From Amphibalanus amphitrite (taxonomy: Eukaryota > Arthropoda > Thecostraca > Balanomorpha > Balanidae), in assembly GCF_019059575.1 (NCBI RefSeq), contig NW_024881624.1, forward strand, positions 124,001 through 188,000: DNA of 64,000 nt, written 5' to 3'. Made by a program: the position numbers and the translations under genes. Of this stretch, positions 1 to 12,000 are shown piece by piece (the stretch's first letter is position 1; each line of letters begins with the position of its first letter). The notes below the pieces were generated by a model. It did no database searches. It was not told the DNA's origin and worked only from the letters and a program-made list of their open reading frames with translations.

Positions 1-198
1 GAGACACACTCAACTGGCCGGAACTGCGGGCAGCGACTGCCGGACGGCGGGGACATGGCGTCTCACGGACCACTGGAGATGGACCGAGCACGATTTGGGC
101 TGTTCAGGAGCAACCTGCTAGCCGCTGGGGCAGTGGGAGTCGGAGACCTCAGTTTATCGATCGGTCTGGAGAAACTGAGGACAATAGCTGCACGTTGA
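1..198 (+). other. Open reading frame entering from the left edge
   Basis: The frame starting at base 1 is open for 65 codons and stops with TGA at 196-198. It contains an ATG at 55, which would give a 47-residue peptide. Composition is protein-like but I recognise no domain. It could be the end of a gene to the left, or chance in GC-rich DNA. Support is weak. Confidence 0.15.
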
Positions 199-1133
199 CC
201 ACTCGGACATCAGCATGCGTGGATTAAAATAAGAAGCTTATAGCTATCATTGCGAGTTTTATCAGACAGCCGTCAAATGAGGCTTCAATACTCTTAGCGA
301 TATAAAACTCTAGTTGAGATTCTTTACGATTATCGCAGGCTTGAATTCCATAAATTTCGACCGTATTACTAAACCTGCGAGCTCTTACGCCGATATGGCC
401 TTTTCCGCAACTAAGCTAAGCTCTTTCAATGGAATTTATTTTGTAGACGTAACGTAAATCAATATGTCAACGCTCCCTTGAGTTGAGACATGAAGAGATT
501 TGAGATATGAGTGCCTCTTGGTATACAACAGATGACTTATGTCGCTAGATTATGTAAAACACACCACGGCTTGAGCGAATTTCTCAGCTCACGAAACCGC
601 ATTTGTATCCCGGTGATATCGTGATACGGGCCAGTTTGTGCATGTCACCACCAGGTAAACATTTCGGGAATGAAATTTCGTACCGAGAACGACACATGTT
701 CCCCGGCCAGCTGCGCGCAGTCATGAATGACAATTTTCCTTCCACTCGACGGAAGGTCATTTCGAAAATGCGGTCACCTGCACATTTCCGTGTGACTGAA
801 GTGCGCCGCTACGACTCTTTGTTGATGTCTGACGTTCGGGTCTGGGAACTGCAGACACACAAACTCTCCCGGCGACATGCCATTCCGCACCTGTCGAACC
901 GGCGAGCCGCTCTCGCCCGGCGGAAAAGTCTTCTCGTCGAGATATATTGTCTGACCGTGTTCGGGCGAAACGGGCGAAATTGTCAGCTCCGGCCGTGTTT
1001 TTGGTCAGCGGTGCGGCGTGTGCAGTTGTTCGTATCACACGAACTGATCGTCGCCTAGATACGACACCTTTCTCCGCATTCTGGCGTGTTTTCGGATACT
1101 GACAGTCACCATTGGCTGCAGCTTGCGGCATGC

Positions 1134-2028
1134 TAGGGGAAGTTGGGGCAATGCCGGAGTTGGGGCAAAGCCGAAATTCGAGATATTTCGAAAACCGTAA
1201 GACATGGATGCCACCTGTCAGTGATGCTCTGAAGCTTAAGTGACTACAATTATCGCATGTTTGTAACAAGTCGTCATTCGGAATACTTCGGCTGTGAGGG
1301 CGCCAAGAGCGTTTTCAAGGTACGCGTTCCTTGTACTACATGCGCCTTTGAAGCTGCATTTCTTACTCATTATGCTACCGTTTGTCTGGCCAATTTGGTC
1401 AAGTAATCTTCAGCATGTCTTTGCATAAGTGTGCTGCCTATTTGAAATTTATACGGCACGTTAAAAAGTTATGGGCCTGCAAATGAAAGTATGGCTGGCT
1501 GGGGTAATGCCGAAAACGTGCAATTACGCACGTTAAAGCACGCTACGTGGACTTTACTGCTGTAGAATAGCAACGCGAATTTTTAGTCACACAAATTACA
1601 CTTTCAACCGACACAACGGCCTGTTACCTACAAGGAATTATTTACCTGGCATTTTCTTATTATATCACACAATTATGACTTCCAGTGTGCACCAAGCGTC
1701 CTCAAGCTCTTAAAACGCGTGTCAGCTTTGATAAATTCTGGATAAAGTTTGAGATAAAGTGGCAAAACATCAATGTCGGCATTCCCCGTAGATCATTTCT
1801 CCCATTTTCGGCTTTCCCCGCAGTCCGGGGCAACGCCGAAAAAGTCACTTCTTTGATATTTTTAGTTTGTGCGCTTAACGGTATGCGAATTCATCAAATG
1901 CGCCTGGTATGTTTGAAAGGCAAAAGACTGGCCTCTCGAATGACGCCAACAAGAATAGCTTATGTTGTCTACCTTGCGTGCTACGGGCGTCAGAAAAAAA
2001 GTATTCGGCGTTCCCCCAACTTCCCCTA
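1134..2028. mobile_element. Non-autonomous TA-flanked MITE, family A
   Basis: The left end is TA followed by GGGGAAGTTGGGGCAATGCC. The right end is its near-perfect inverse (GGCGTTCCCCCAACTTCCCC followed by TA). The element is about 890 bp with no transposase frame. The sub-motif GGGGCAATGCCGAAA recurs inside near 1146, 1162, 1501 and 1828. TA on both flanks is the usual Tc1/mariner-type target duplication; the superfamily assignment is inference. The same design is seen at 5208-6140. Confidence 0.75.
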
Positions 2029-3095
2029 TCGGTTCGAACAACGTTCAGATAAGGTGATAGGTATAACTATAAGGTAACTTCGGAGTTGTGATCATCTATG
2101 CAAAAAGATGGCTTTGATATTTGCAGAGGGTTTTCTGTCGGAATTTAGGTCAATATCAAAGACCGCTGTTTTAAGTGATATTGAGATACAATCGATTTTT
2201 TTGTATAAACTTTTATCATCGATTTTTCGCACAGCGAAGCTGCAAGACAGTTAACCCAACATCCCAGGGTATCTGGCTTGTCTGGCTCACTTTTCCACGA
2301 CCACAATTAATTTGATGTCCTTGGCTTCAGTGGCTAACAGTCAGTTGTTAAAATTGGGCGCCTGCATAACTGTATATTATTCTGATGCATACTCCCACCC
2401 GAATGCGTCTCCTTGGCTGGCCGATAGGTAAAATTCACCGTTAAACGTTAGTAGGCAGGGAAAATCATGATTGTCATAATCGAACAATCACAAGAGGCTT
2501 GTTAGCAAATGAAAACTATGATCTGAACACTGAGCACTCAGTACCGTTGTGTCTCTAATCTGGGAACATTGTCACTTGTCGGCTGCAGCTTTAGGGTATG
2601 TCGGAATGGCGCTCGTCTCGGGAGCGCGCTGCAGATGTTTCCGCGAGTGGCCGCAGAGTTTTCCCATCGGCTGGGACTCTATCGGTGACACTGACGTCCC
2701 AGTGTCAGTGTGGGACCGGTCATCCCACACTGATCCACTGACCTTGGATCAGTGCAGTGACGCCTAGGTGTCATTCTCCACCGACCCAGAGAGGCGACAA
2801 ACATGTTTTGGTCTGTAAGGGCGGCCCCAGAGCGGAGCAAGTGCCCCACTGCTGTCAAAGACCGAATCTGATTTGACTTACGTCTTGCAGCAAGTCGGAG
2901 TGATGTATTTACGATGCCCACTCGGCTGATGTTCAATGATAATCCCACGTATTATTATTGAGTTGTGATCGGCTGTCGAGCCGCCGTCACAGCCGTCACC
3001 GTCACGGTTGTACCGGACTTTATTTGTCGGTATTATCACCGTCTGTAGCCGTGTGTGGGATGCGGGTGGTGACGTGCTGTCTGTTTTGTTTGCAG

Positions 3096-6000
3096 ATGAT
3101 GAGTGGGAAGCGGCCGCCCACAGCACAGACGAACTGCTGCTAGATTCCTCCTCCCACTGGCGACAGGGGTGAGTGAAGCGCTGTCGGTGGAACCGGTGAT
3201 CTTAACGGACGCCAAGGTTCTGTAGTGTAGAATCGATGAAAAAGATTTTGTCAGAATCAAATATTTTGAGCAAGATGCACCAACAAACACTTAAGTTGCG
3301 ATTTCACAGCTCGCGAAATGCACATCGATATAGTTAAGCGCAGTGATCAGCACTGAATAAGCTTCAGCCAGTCACTGCATTGCTACACACAAAGCTAGCA
3401 TCGGCGACTCCGACGCCGCACAGGAGGATAGCACGAGAGACTGCAGTTTTGCACACAAGGCTAACACCAGAGCGTTTTCTCCCATCTTCGGGGCTCAGTG
3501 ATGTTACGGTGATGTAACAGTCTTTTGCCGTCTGATCCTTACGGTCTGGAAGGGCTTGGGGAGCTATAGTTTCACTTTTTCGGTAGGGATGTTACCAAAA
3601 ATATTATTGCATTGCAACCTTGTTATTTTCTGAATCTTTTAGATTTATGCCGTGTCTCTAATGTGACAAAAAAAACATCATACAACGTCCGTTTGCAGTG
3701 TCGGAGTGAGGGATCATAAACGATTTTTGCTTTTCATATTATATTAATAAATGTAATATTAAACGCTCTGCCGTGAGTGAGGGCCTATCGGACCGAGCGC
3801 CACCCACTCCTGAGCCCCAACACGGTAGAAAGCGGCACCTCTCGAGCAGCTGCTGGCAGGAAAGCCGCTCTCCCGGCGCCATCCGAGCTGCGCCTGATGT
3901 CACGAATTAGCTGCCGATTGAGTCATGGTGGCCATCATGTCGTAATATTTATCTCGCCGGCTCAGCAGCAATGACAGGGTGGAGCCGCACCTAACAGCCA
4001 GGTGCTACGGTTTCTCCTGACTAGCGGAATTCCAACTCAGTTCTGTATATCAGAGATAGTGAAAACACAGAGAAATGGCTCTATCTAGGCGTTAAAGGTA
4101 GTGTGCCAGCTTTCCTGGACCGTATGGAGTTAATGGCCCAGATAAGGAGAACCGGATTTTTAGAACTTATCCATACCTTCAAAACTCATGGAAACGGCTT
4201 AAATTCTTCAAATTTTGAGTACCCCAGTGCGAAATTCGCCCCGACGGGTTGTCGGTCGTACCCCAACCACATTTCACACCACTATGAACAATAAATGCAC
4301 ACACTGAAATCGCTATTACCGATATGCTCATCCAATCAAGTTTCGATAAACCCGTTCATCATCATCTCCTGCGGTTTCGAACACGCCTGTTAGGTGGTGC
4401 GGTAGACCGCGCCCAAAGCCAGGGCCCCGGTAACGTGAGGTAGCCGAGTCGGGGCAGCGTGCGCTGACCCAAGCCGGGGCCGCGCGTCCTCCCGGTGTCA
4501 TGTGATAGCCCGGGGCTGCCCGCGGGGATGCGGTAGACCGCGCCCAAAGCTGCGGCCCCGGCTTGGGTCAGCGCACGCTGCCCCCACTCGCCTACCTCAC
4601 GTTACCGGGGCCCTGGCTTTGGGCGCGGCTTCTGCTCATACTTTGTCGTGCGGTGGTGGTGCGTCGGGCCGCGCGCTCTGACTTCGGCCAAGAAAAATGC
4701 GTCAGCTGATCATTGTCATTTCTGCCACTTGCGTGTGGTGAAATGGGGTCATAACTTAAGAGACGGCTTTTTCATATCAATTATTTTACATAAAATCATA
4801 TTTCAAACCATAGATAATGTTCGATAGCCAAATAAAAGAAACAATACCAATACAGGCTTACAGTTTAAGGCTCGACGTTGTGTTGTCTACGATTAGACAG
4901 CTGATAACTCATTCCCGTACGTCGTAACTCTATAATGCAGTGATAATGACCTTTGCTTATTGTCACATGTGCGCCGCATTCGCGATTGTTGCCGACGCCT
5001 GTTTACAGATCAGCCCACTACAGTTGTTATGCATATCGAAAAACCGATAAACTTTTAGGCGAAAAAGGCACTATTCCAGGCCCATTTTTGATTTTTTTTT
5101 GCGATATTAGGTAAAAACAGAAGCTTCTTATCCTAGGAAAAATAAAATGGGAAATCTTTCAAGGCTAGAGTGACACGATTAAAATAAAACGATAGATTAG
5201 CTACATATAGGGGAAGCGGGGGTAGCACCGCCATGTGGGAAACACCGCCATCCTCTCTATCGGCAAAACTCTGAATTGTAAATGTAAACACCCGCCATTT
5301 CGGTGTCCGAACGGAAACGGGACGCCGCGTGAGGTAGGTTTCGCTATGATTTATTTGATTTTGAGATCGCAATTTTGCCCAATTTGTGAATTTCAAACCA
5401 TCGTTGTAATCATTTGGCATGTTTGAGCAGCAAGTAAGTGGTCATTTCAAGTCAAAATGCCTTGATTTTTACGTTAAATTTGAGGGCATGAAGTGCTCTT
5501 TGTTGAGAAAGGAATTACAGAAGAATCGCGTCCCGGCTTGTTTTGCTGTCGGGGCGTTGTCGGTCCATGACTGTGAGTGGGGTAACACCGCCATGCTCGG
5601 CGGTGCTACCCCAAGGGGTGGCAAAATGGATAAAGCCGCAATGATGATTCACTCAGCTCGGAGAAGAGCTTTAGTTAGGCCGCAAACGTCGTCTGTTTTT
5701 TAACCTCACGTTTGACTTCACTGGATGTTTCGAAATAAGCGTGAATTTGTCATGCTTTGTATGCACCTATTGTCCGCAACAAACAGTCTGATCTGTGACA
5801 AACTAACAACCAATTCTTGTGCGTCTTATATGAGTTTGAGTTACTATTTCAGACAGCAGTAACGCTTCCAAGGGTGGCTGTCACCGTAAGGCCGATCTGT
5901 GGATAACATCGCCATCAGTGGCGGTGCTACCCGCACATTTTTTGGAGGACGAAAAATGCAGGACTTGTTTTCGACGTCTGTAAAGTAGCGAAATTTTATA

Positions 6001-9000
6001 ATGGAGCGCTGGAAACTATGCCAACATGTAGGAAAACATTCCTACTTTCACATGAATGCAAAAGAGCTTCGTTTTTACTACGCATATCAGCTCGGTGAGC
6101 AGAAATGCTTAAGGTGGCGGTGCTCCCCCCGCTTCCCCTAATAGGTCGTGTTTCCGCTGAACTTTCACTCTCCTCCTATGATTAAAATAATCTAACTAAA
6201 AGAGTCAGTTATGATTGTGTCATTAAGTCCCGATAGCCACGATACACAAACGGTTGGATATCCAATTCTGACCACCTAACCCACTGACCGACGACACGCG
6301 CAGAGTGAACCGGCGCGCTCCACTCCCCGGTACCGCACAGTGCGACGACCGCGTCCGTACCGGAACATCTCGGAAACACGGCTCTCTGGCCAATCGGCCC
6401 GCCATCAGCGGCCATCCCGGACGAGCGGTTCGCCCGGCCATTGTGTGTGCGTCCGTACCGAGCTAGGAAGCACGCCGAGGCAAATGGCCCGGCGATGAGA
6501 TTCTGATAGTGCCGACATACCATTGTAATGCGATTGTGAAGCATTCCCAGCATGCCTGTCTACGCAGGTCAGCCTAAATCACACCACACGGCGTACGTTG
6601 TTTCTTGTCATCGTGATTAATTTCGTGTAAGTGACTGTGATAATGATCATTATTTTTGCAAACGCACAGATTTGTAAAAGAACGAACCTCTCAAATCTCG
6701 CTAAATGCAAACGTGTGCAGATATGTAGGTAATGATTTTATCGTTTTGAAAACGCATTCAAACGTTTCCTTATACGAGTAAGTCACTTTTCTTGCCGGTG
6801 AGCGAATGAAAAACTGTTTCAATAAATGAACTGAAATTCGGGTGTACGTAAATTTAAGCTTTCGTCTCGTTGGATTATCTCCGCCGCCGTTGAGTCGTCC
6901 GGGCGGCGGGCGGGCGCCTAGTCCAGCCCAGCCGCTGTCCCCCAGTTCTCACACCCCACACCCATCTGCTGTTGTTTCAGGTCCGGATGGCGCGGTGGCC
7001 GGCGCTCGGCCGGCGGACAGAGTCCCGACACGGACGAACTGCTCACATCTGGACACTCATCCTCCCGAAAACCGCCCAGCCAGCGCCAGAGGTGCGTATT
7101 TACCGCCATATAATTACATAATTACCTCCAACCCTGCTCCGTCCCGGCCGTCCCGCCACGCCCAAACCGTCCCGCACCCTCCCGTTCTACCTCATCACAC
7201 CACGATCCGAACCGAACCGGACCAAAGCGAGCTGCGGCCGAGGAAGCGGCGTCTGCGGTCGTGATTGGCCTTCGACGACAGTCCCGCCTGGCGCTCACGC
7301 CAGAAACATCGTGACTTTTTACCGACGGTGACCGCCAGCGGGGCTCTATGGAGAGATCCCGTACGGCGGACATGTGGCGGGGAGGGGTTTAAACCCGACT
7401 TCTGACGAGCTCGGTAAGCCGGTGATAAAGCGGTACAAAGTCGCCGCTCCACCCCCACGGAGCGGACACCCTGCTGTCAGCTGCAAACTGTCTCTGAAGC
7501 ACAGTTCGGGGAGGGACGCGACTCTGGTGATCACTGATCGCACGGGCTTACTGCCGCCAAACAGGGAATCCTCAAGGGTGAACACGAACGGTGATTTGCT
7601 ATTTGGGACAATCGGCCGTGCCCCTTGGACACTCAGAGCATCCCATTGCAGGCACTTGGCGAAGCATTCTAATTCACCGAAGGTCAGCGGTTCAAAGTCG
7701 CTGAGTTTCCAGGCTTTGTCTGAGACGAAAATGTCGGCGTCTGCCTTGCTGCCACCCACGTAATTGGGTGCTGAGCCATTGTTGGTGTCGGGCTGAAACT
7801 GCCGGAAAAGCGGGCCGAACAGCGAGCAGCTCTGTCCTGGCGGTGCGCGTGGGCCGGGGGCGGCTGGGGATGTCCCTGACCCGGAGCCAGAGTGGGACAG
7901 GTGACGGCCGGCGGCGGCAGGGGAGGTGTCTCCCCTCGGAGCCGCCTCCCGGACCGCTCCCTGCAGCCGACCTTCATCCTGCGGCGTGAAAGTGACGCCG
8001 AGCGGCCGGCCGGCCCCGCTCCGGCCGGCAGAGGGGGCAGCACGGGATATCACAGCCCGGACATTGTCCGCGGAGGTGGTCACGGAACGAGCGGACAACC
8101 ACGAGCACCCAATCGATCTGAGATGGAACAGGGCAAAACCAGAGTTACATTGGAGGTCAATTTTAAGTTGTTTCTCTGCTATGCGACCTGCATTGCATTT
8201 CATCCAGAATAAGCTAGATATATACAGTAAACTATTTCCAAATTTCATTACTCGGAATTCAAGTTTAACTTCAGTTATAGTACGGGATTGCAACAAGTAA
8301 TTTGAGCTACCTGCTGCGCCCCAACCCTGCGTCGATTACAGAAACAAGCTAATGTGACCGCACGATCCACCCTACGATGACCGACCTACAGGACGACGGC
8401 GTGGTGGCGGCTTTGGCCGCCGGCTTTCGAGCCCAACTGAGCCGTCTGGCTACGCCCCCCTAGGGGGGGGGGGTGGCGGAGGGAACAACAACAACAACAA
8501 CAACAGCTAATGTGACCATTCGTCTGTACTACACTGCTCATGCTTCGTTCATAATTGCTGCCGCTTCCCTGATCTACCAGCTCCGTCTGGAGTGGTGCTG
8601 AGAGCCCTAAACCACAGAGCTCATTAGAGTCTGTCAGTCCCTTCCGCTTCCCTTCAGCCAGAAGAGGAAAGATGGCGTGATTTCGTCTCGGAGATTATTA
8701 GGAGCCGACTTGAAGGGATTAATGTTTTTACAGTCTATTTATGTACGCCTCAATCATTCAGTTAAACGGAACTGATGGATAGAATGGTGCGATAGGGATG
8801 AGGAAGGTAGCGAAGGTCACGATGGGCGTGGTCGTTGCTACATCCTTTCTTCTGCTGCATTGAATGGAAACGGTATACTGAGTTTAAAGTTTCCAGTGAT
8901 GAAAGTAGTGATATGCATTATTGCCCTAAGTTACAATGGTGTGTAAAATTAAATTAAAAAAAAACCAGCCCGCTCGGTCGGTCCGATGGAGTGAATATAG

Positions 9001-12000
9001 CCGAACTGCAGCTGATTATAATTCAATATGATGGCAGTTTGATCGTGTTGACATCCAGTCACATTTCATTTATGTCGCCAGTGTGGCTTTACTTTCCCTG
9101 CTCCATTTATAAAGACCGGACGACGCTCTGGCCGGCCTGAGCGTTTGAGAAACCCCGGTCACTTTTTGTACTCTGTTTCTGTGCCCATCCATCATCCATA
9201 CCATGGTCCCTGTTGTGTTCCCAGTCGTCAGTAGTCGAGAGGTCCATAACCCACGTTGTGCGTTCAGTCGTCACCGCGCCGCTCCGTGCACCGGGGCGCC
9301 GTGCCACCCACCTTCCAGTTGTCGGCGCGGCCATACCTCAGCCGCCGGCGCGGGCCGCCGCGACCGGCCGAGTGTTTTTGTTGGTAGACCAACTGGCCGG
9401 TGTCGGTAAAAACAGAGACGCCGGCGGCGGTCCCGCTCCGTACCCCGCTCTGGTCGGACCGGAGCCGGCTGGCCGCACCCCTGGCCCGCGGCGGCAACGC
9501 ACAGCTTGCGTCAGCAGCCGCCTGCCGAGCCGCCCCCGGCAGACGGAGCGAGGCTTTCACCGACGCACAGCCCGCTGCAGGGTCCTGCGTGTCCGGATCC
9601 TTCCCTGCGCCACACAGCTTTGGGCTGATTTGTGCGCATTTAACTCACTTTTTGCTGCAAACTACGTCGCCATTCATCCACCTCAGCTGCTGATTACGGA
9701 AGACAGGCTCCTCTGATGTGGAAGACTGGAGGAAATTAGACCGATTCTGTATGTCCATTTTACTGGTGTGTGTCATCACACAGGAAAGATGGTGCCCCTT
9801 GTAATGACATGTCATAATGTCTAACGAAAATCACGTTTCTGGTGACTAGCGGGCACCTTCGTCACGTGGCTCATGTAATACTGAGACAAATGGTGACAGG
9901 CAGTTTACGTCACGAAGAACGAAGAAGCTCGAATCTTTACGAGACGACTCAACTCGGTCCCCGTTGCATTGTGTGGTTTATGTCGCAAGAATGAAATGCT
10001 GCGTACAAGGCATGCGTTCCCTCGAAAGATGCTCGTTGCCCGCCGTCACCCAAATTACGCAACGGCCTATTCAAGTGCGGCGCACGCTGTTCGCTCGGAA
10101 AACGACTGGGCCACGGTATATAGAGAATTGACTGGGCCGGCGGGTGGCTCCACACTCACTCAACAATAGCTCTCAGACCGAATCAGGTCGGACGAGGCCT
10201 TGTTGACTTTAAAACGGGTTCACAATCACACGCATTGTATTTGACGGCTCCAACCTTGAAGCACCGTGGTATGGAAGTCTTAGCTCTGTAATCGGCTACG
10301 CAATGAACACATTGTATTTGTTATTGTCATCTTAAGCTGGCATCTTGTTCGGACAGCGTTGCTGACATTATCGCGTGTCGTCACTCGAATGTCGCCTCGT
10401 TATCCCGTCTAATGCTACTCTTCAACCAGTAATGTCTGCCTGTCTTCCTGTTAGCAATGTGTCTCACCTGCTCCTTGCAATCCTTTCCACGCTGTAAGAC
10501 GGTTGGCAGCTTCAATGGTTGCATTTAAATGACATCTCACGGACGTCTGGCCCGCAACTCTATTGCTGAGCTGTCTCTAACTCACCCGTCCTGCTCTGTC
10601 TATTCCGCCCATCTCTGTCCGTCCGTATATCCCCTATTTGTTTGGCTTTGTCCCAGGTCTTGTCCCGTCTCATCTCGACCTTGTCCCGTGTGTCCCTTTA
10701 CATCCCGTCATACCGAATCCATTCCCGCTGCGATTAGTGAAACTGAATGAAGCAGTAGGGACTCACATCACCGTTTAAATCACGTCCCTGTGACCCGCTT
10801 TGAGTGCAAATTCCCCGCCGCTCGTCAGGTTTCCGTAATCCGCCGTCTGTCGGTGTGGCCACGATCGGCCCTCAGCCACCGGTGGCGGTCCCCAATCGTA
10901 TCACATGGCTCGCAAACGGAGTCTGTCATCGGAGCCTCCCATTGCCCGTCTGTATTCCACCGCTCGTTAGGTCGTCCGCTGTCACCCATTGCCCATTGAT
11001 GGTCCTCTGCCACCTCCCATTGCCAGATGATGGTCCTCCACCGCCTCCCATTGCCCCGGTAATGGTCATCCGCCGTTTCTCATTGCCCATGAGTGATGGT
11101 CCTCCGCCGTTTCTCATTGCCCAGCGATAGTCCGCCGTCTCCCATTACTCTATGACGGACACGGTCATCCACCGTCTAAAGCTCCCATCGCCTGTGTCTC
11201 ATCGCCCGTGCCGGTCTTCCTCCGGCATCGTTCGGCGGCGGCTACTGGAGGCCAACGTGTGGCCTGCCGCTGGTGTACCTACCGGTCGGTGGCTGATCAG
11301 ACCCATCGAGAGACACACTGGCCATGAGATAACGGACCGACCTACCGACCGACCACCGTCCCAAGCGGCGGATCCCGCCAATCCCCGCGGATGAACCGAC
11401 AGCAAACACGGCCGTCATCGCCGAACCGCACAGCCGTGGACACCGCTAGATGTGAATTATTCATAGAGAAATCCTCTTAGGCCCCCTGCATATCTACAGC
11501 ATGAAAGTCATTCATTGTGATACGAGGGACCATATCTCCGCATAAAAATGCCCGAAACGACGAGCTTTTACTCCAGTCATCGAAAACTGACCATCTGTGT
11601 TTCATCTTGTTTCAGATCGCCCTCGACGTCGCCACAAGACAGGTTCAACAATGCTCGGCTCAAGTTTGTGCAGATGGAGCAGAAAGAGGTCACCCCGCCG
11701 CCGGCCGTGGCGCCGAAAAAGCCCACCTCTCCCGGCATCGGTGAGTTGAGAATGACGTCATATTCGCGTGCCACGAATAATGACGGAAAATCCCTGATAA
11801 AGTCGCGGGTGATAGACTGACTGCCCATCAGTCGTATCTTACAGTGCCTTAGACCTTTGAGCTCGGTCTGTATCTACGTAGTCATAAGGTCTTTTAAAAC
11901 TTAAAAAACGTTCATTCCGCATTTATGGAAAATAAAAATTACCTGCATCTAGGATAAAGCGTACGTATTTGCATATTCGTTAGGGTATTGCCAGGAATCA

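Larger units (their letters stand above)
3169..6980 (+). other. Intron with MITE and inverted repeat
   Basis: This 3.8-kb intron of the Arg/Pro-rich gene starts with GTGAGT and ends with a T-rich tract and CAG. It contains the 4409-4626 inverted repeat and the 5208-6140 MITE. I see no other coding exon. A 114-codon open frame on the minus strand (6209-6553) looks accidental. Confidence 0.55.
7092..11615 (+). other. Large intron, GC-rich patches, no convincing exon
   Basis: This 4.5-kb intron lies between in-phase exons of the Arg/Pro-rich gene. It holds a (AAC)n microsatellite, a minisatellite near 10.9-11.15 kb and a 316-codon antisense open frame (listed separately). GC-rich stretches around 9.2-9.7 kb give several overlapping open frames on both strands with no recognisable protein. 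Confidence 0.45.
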
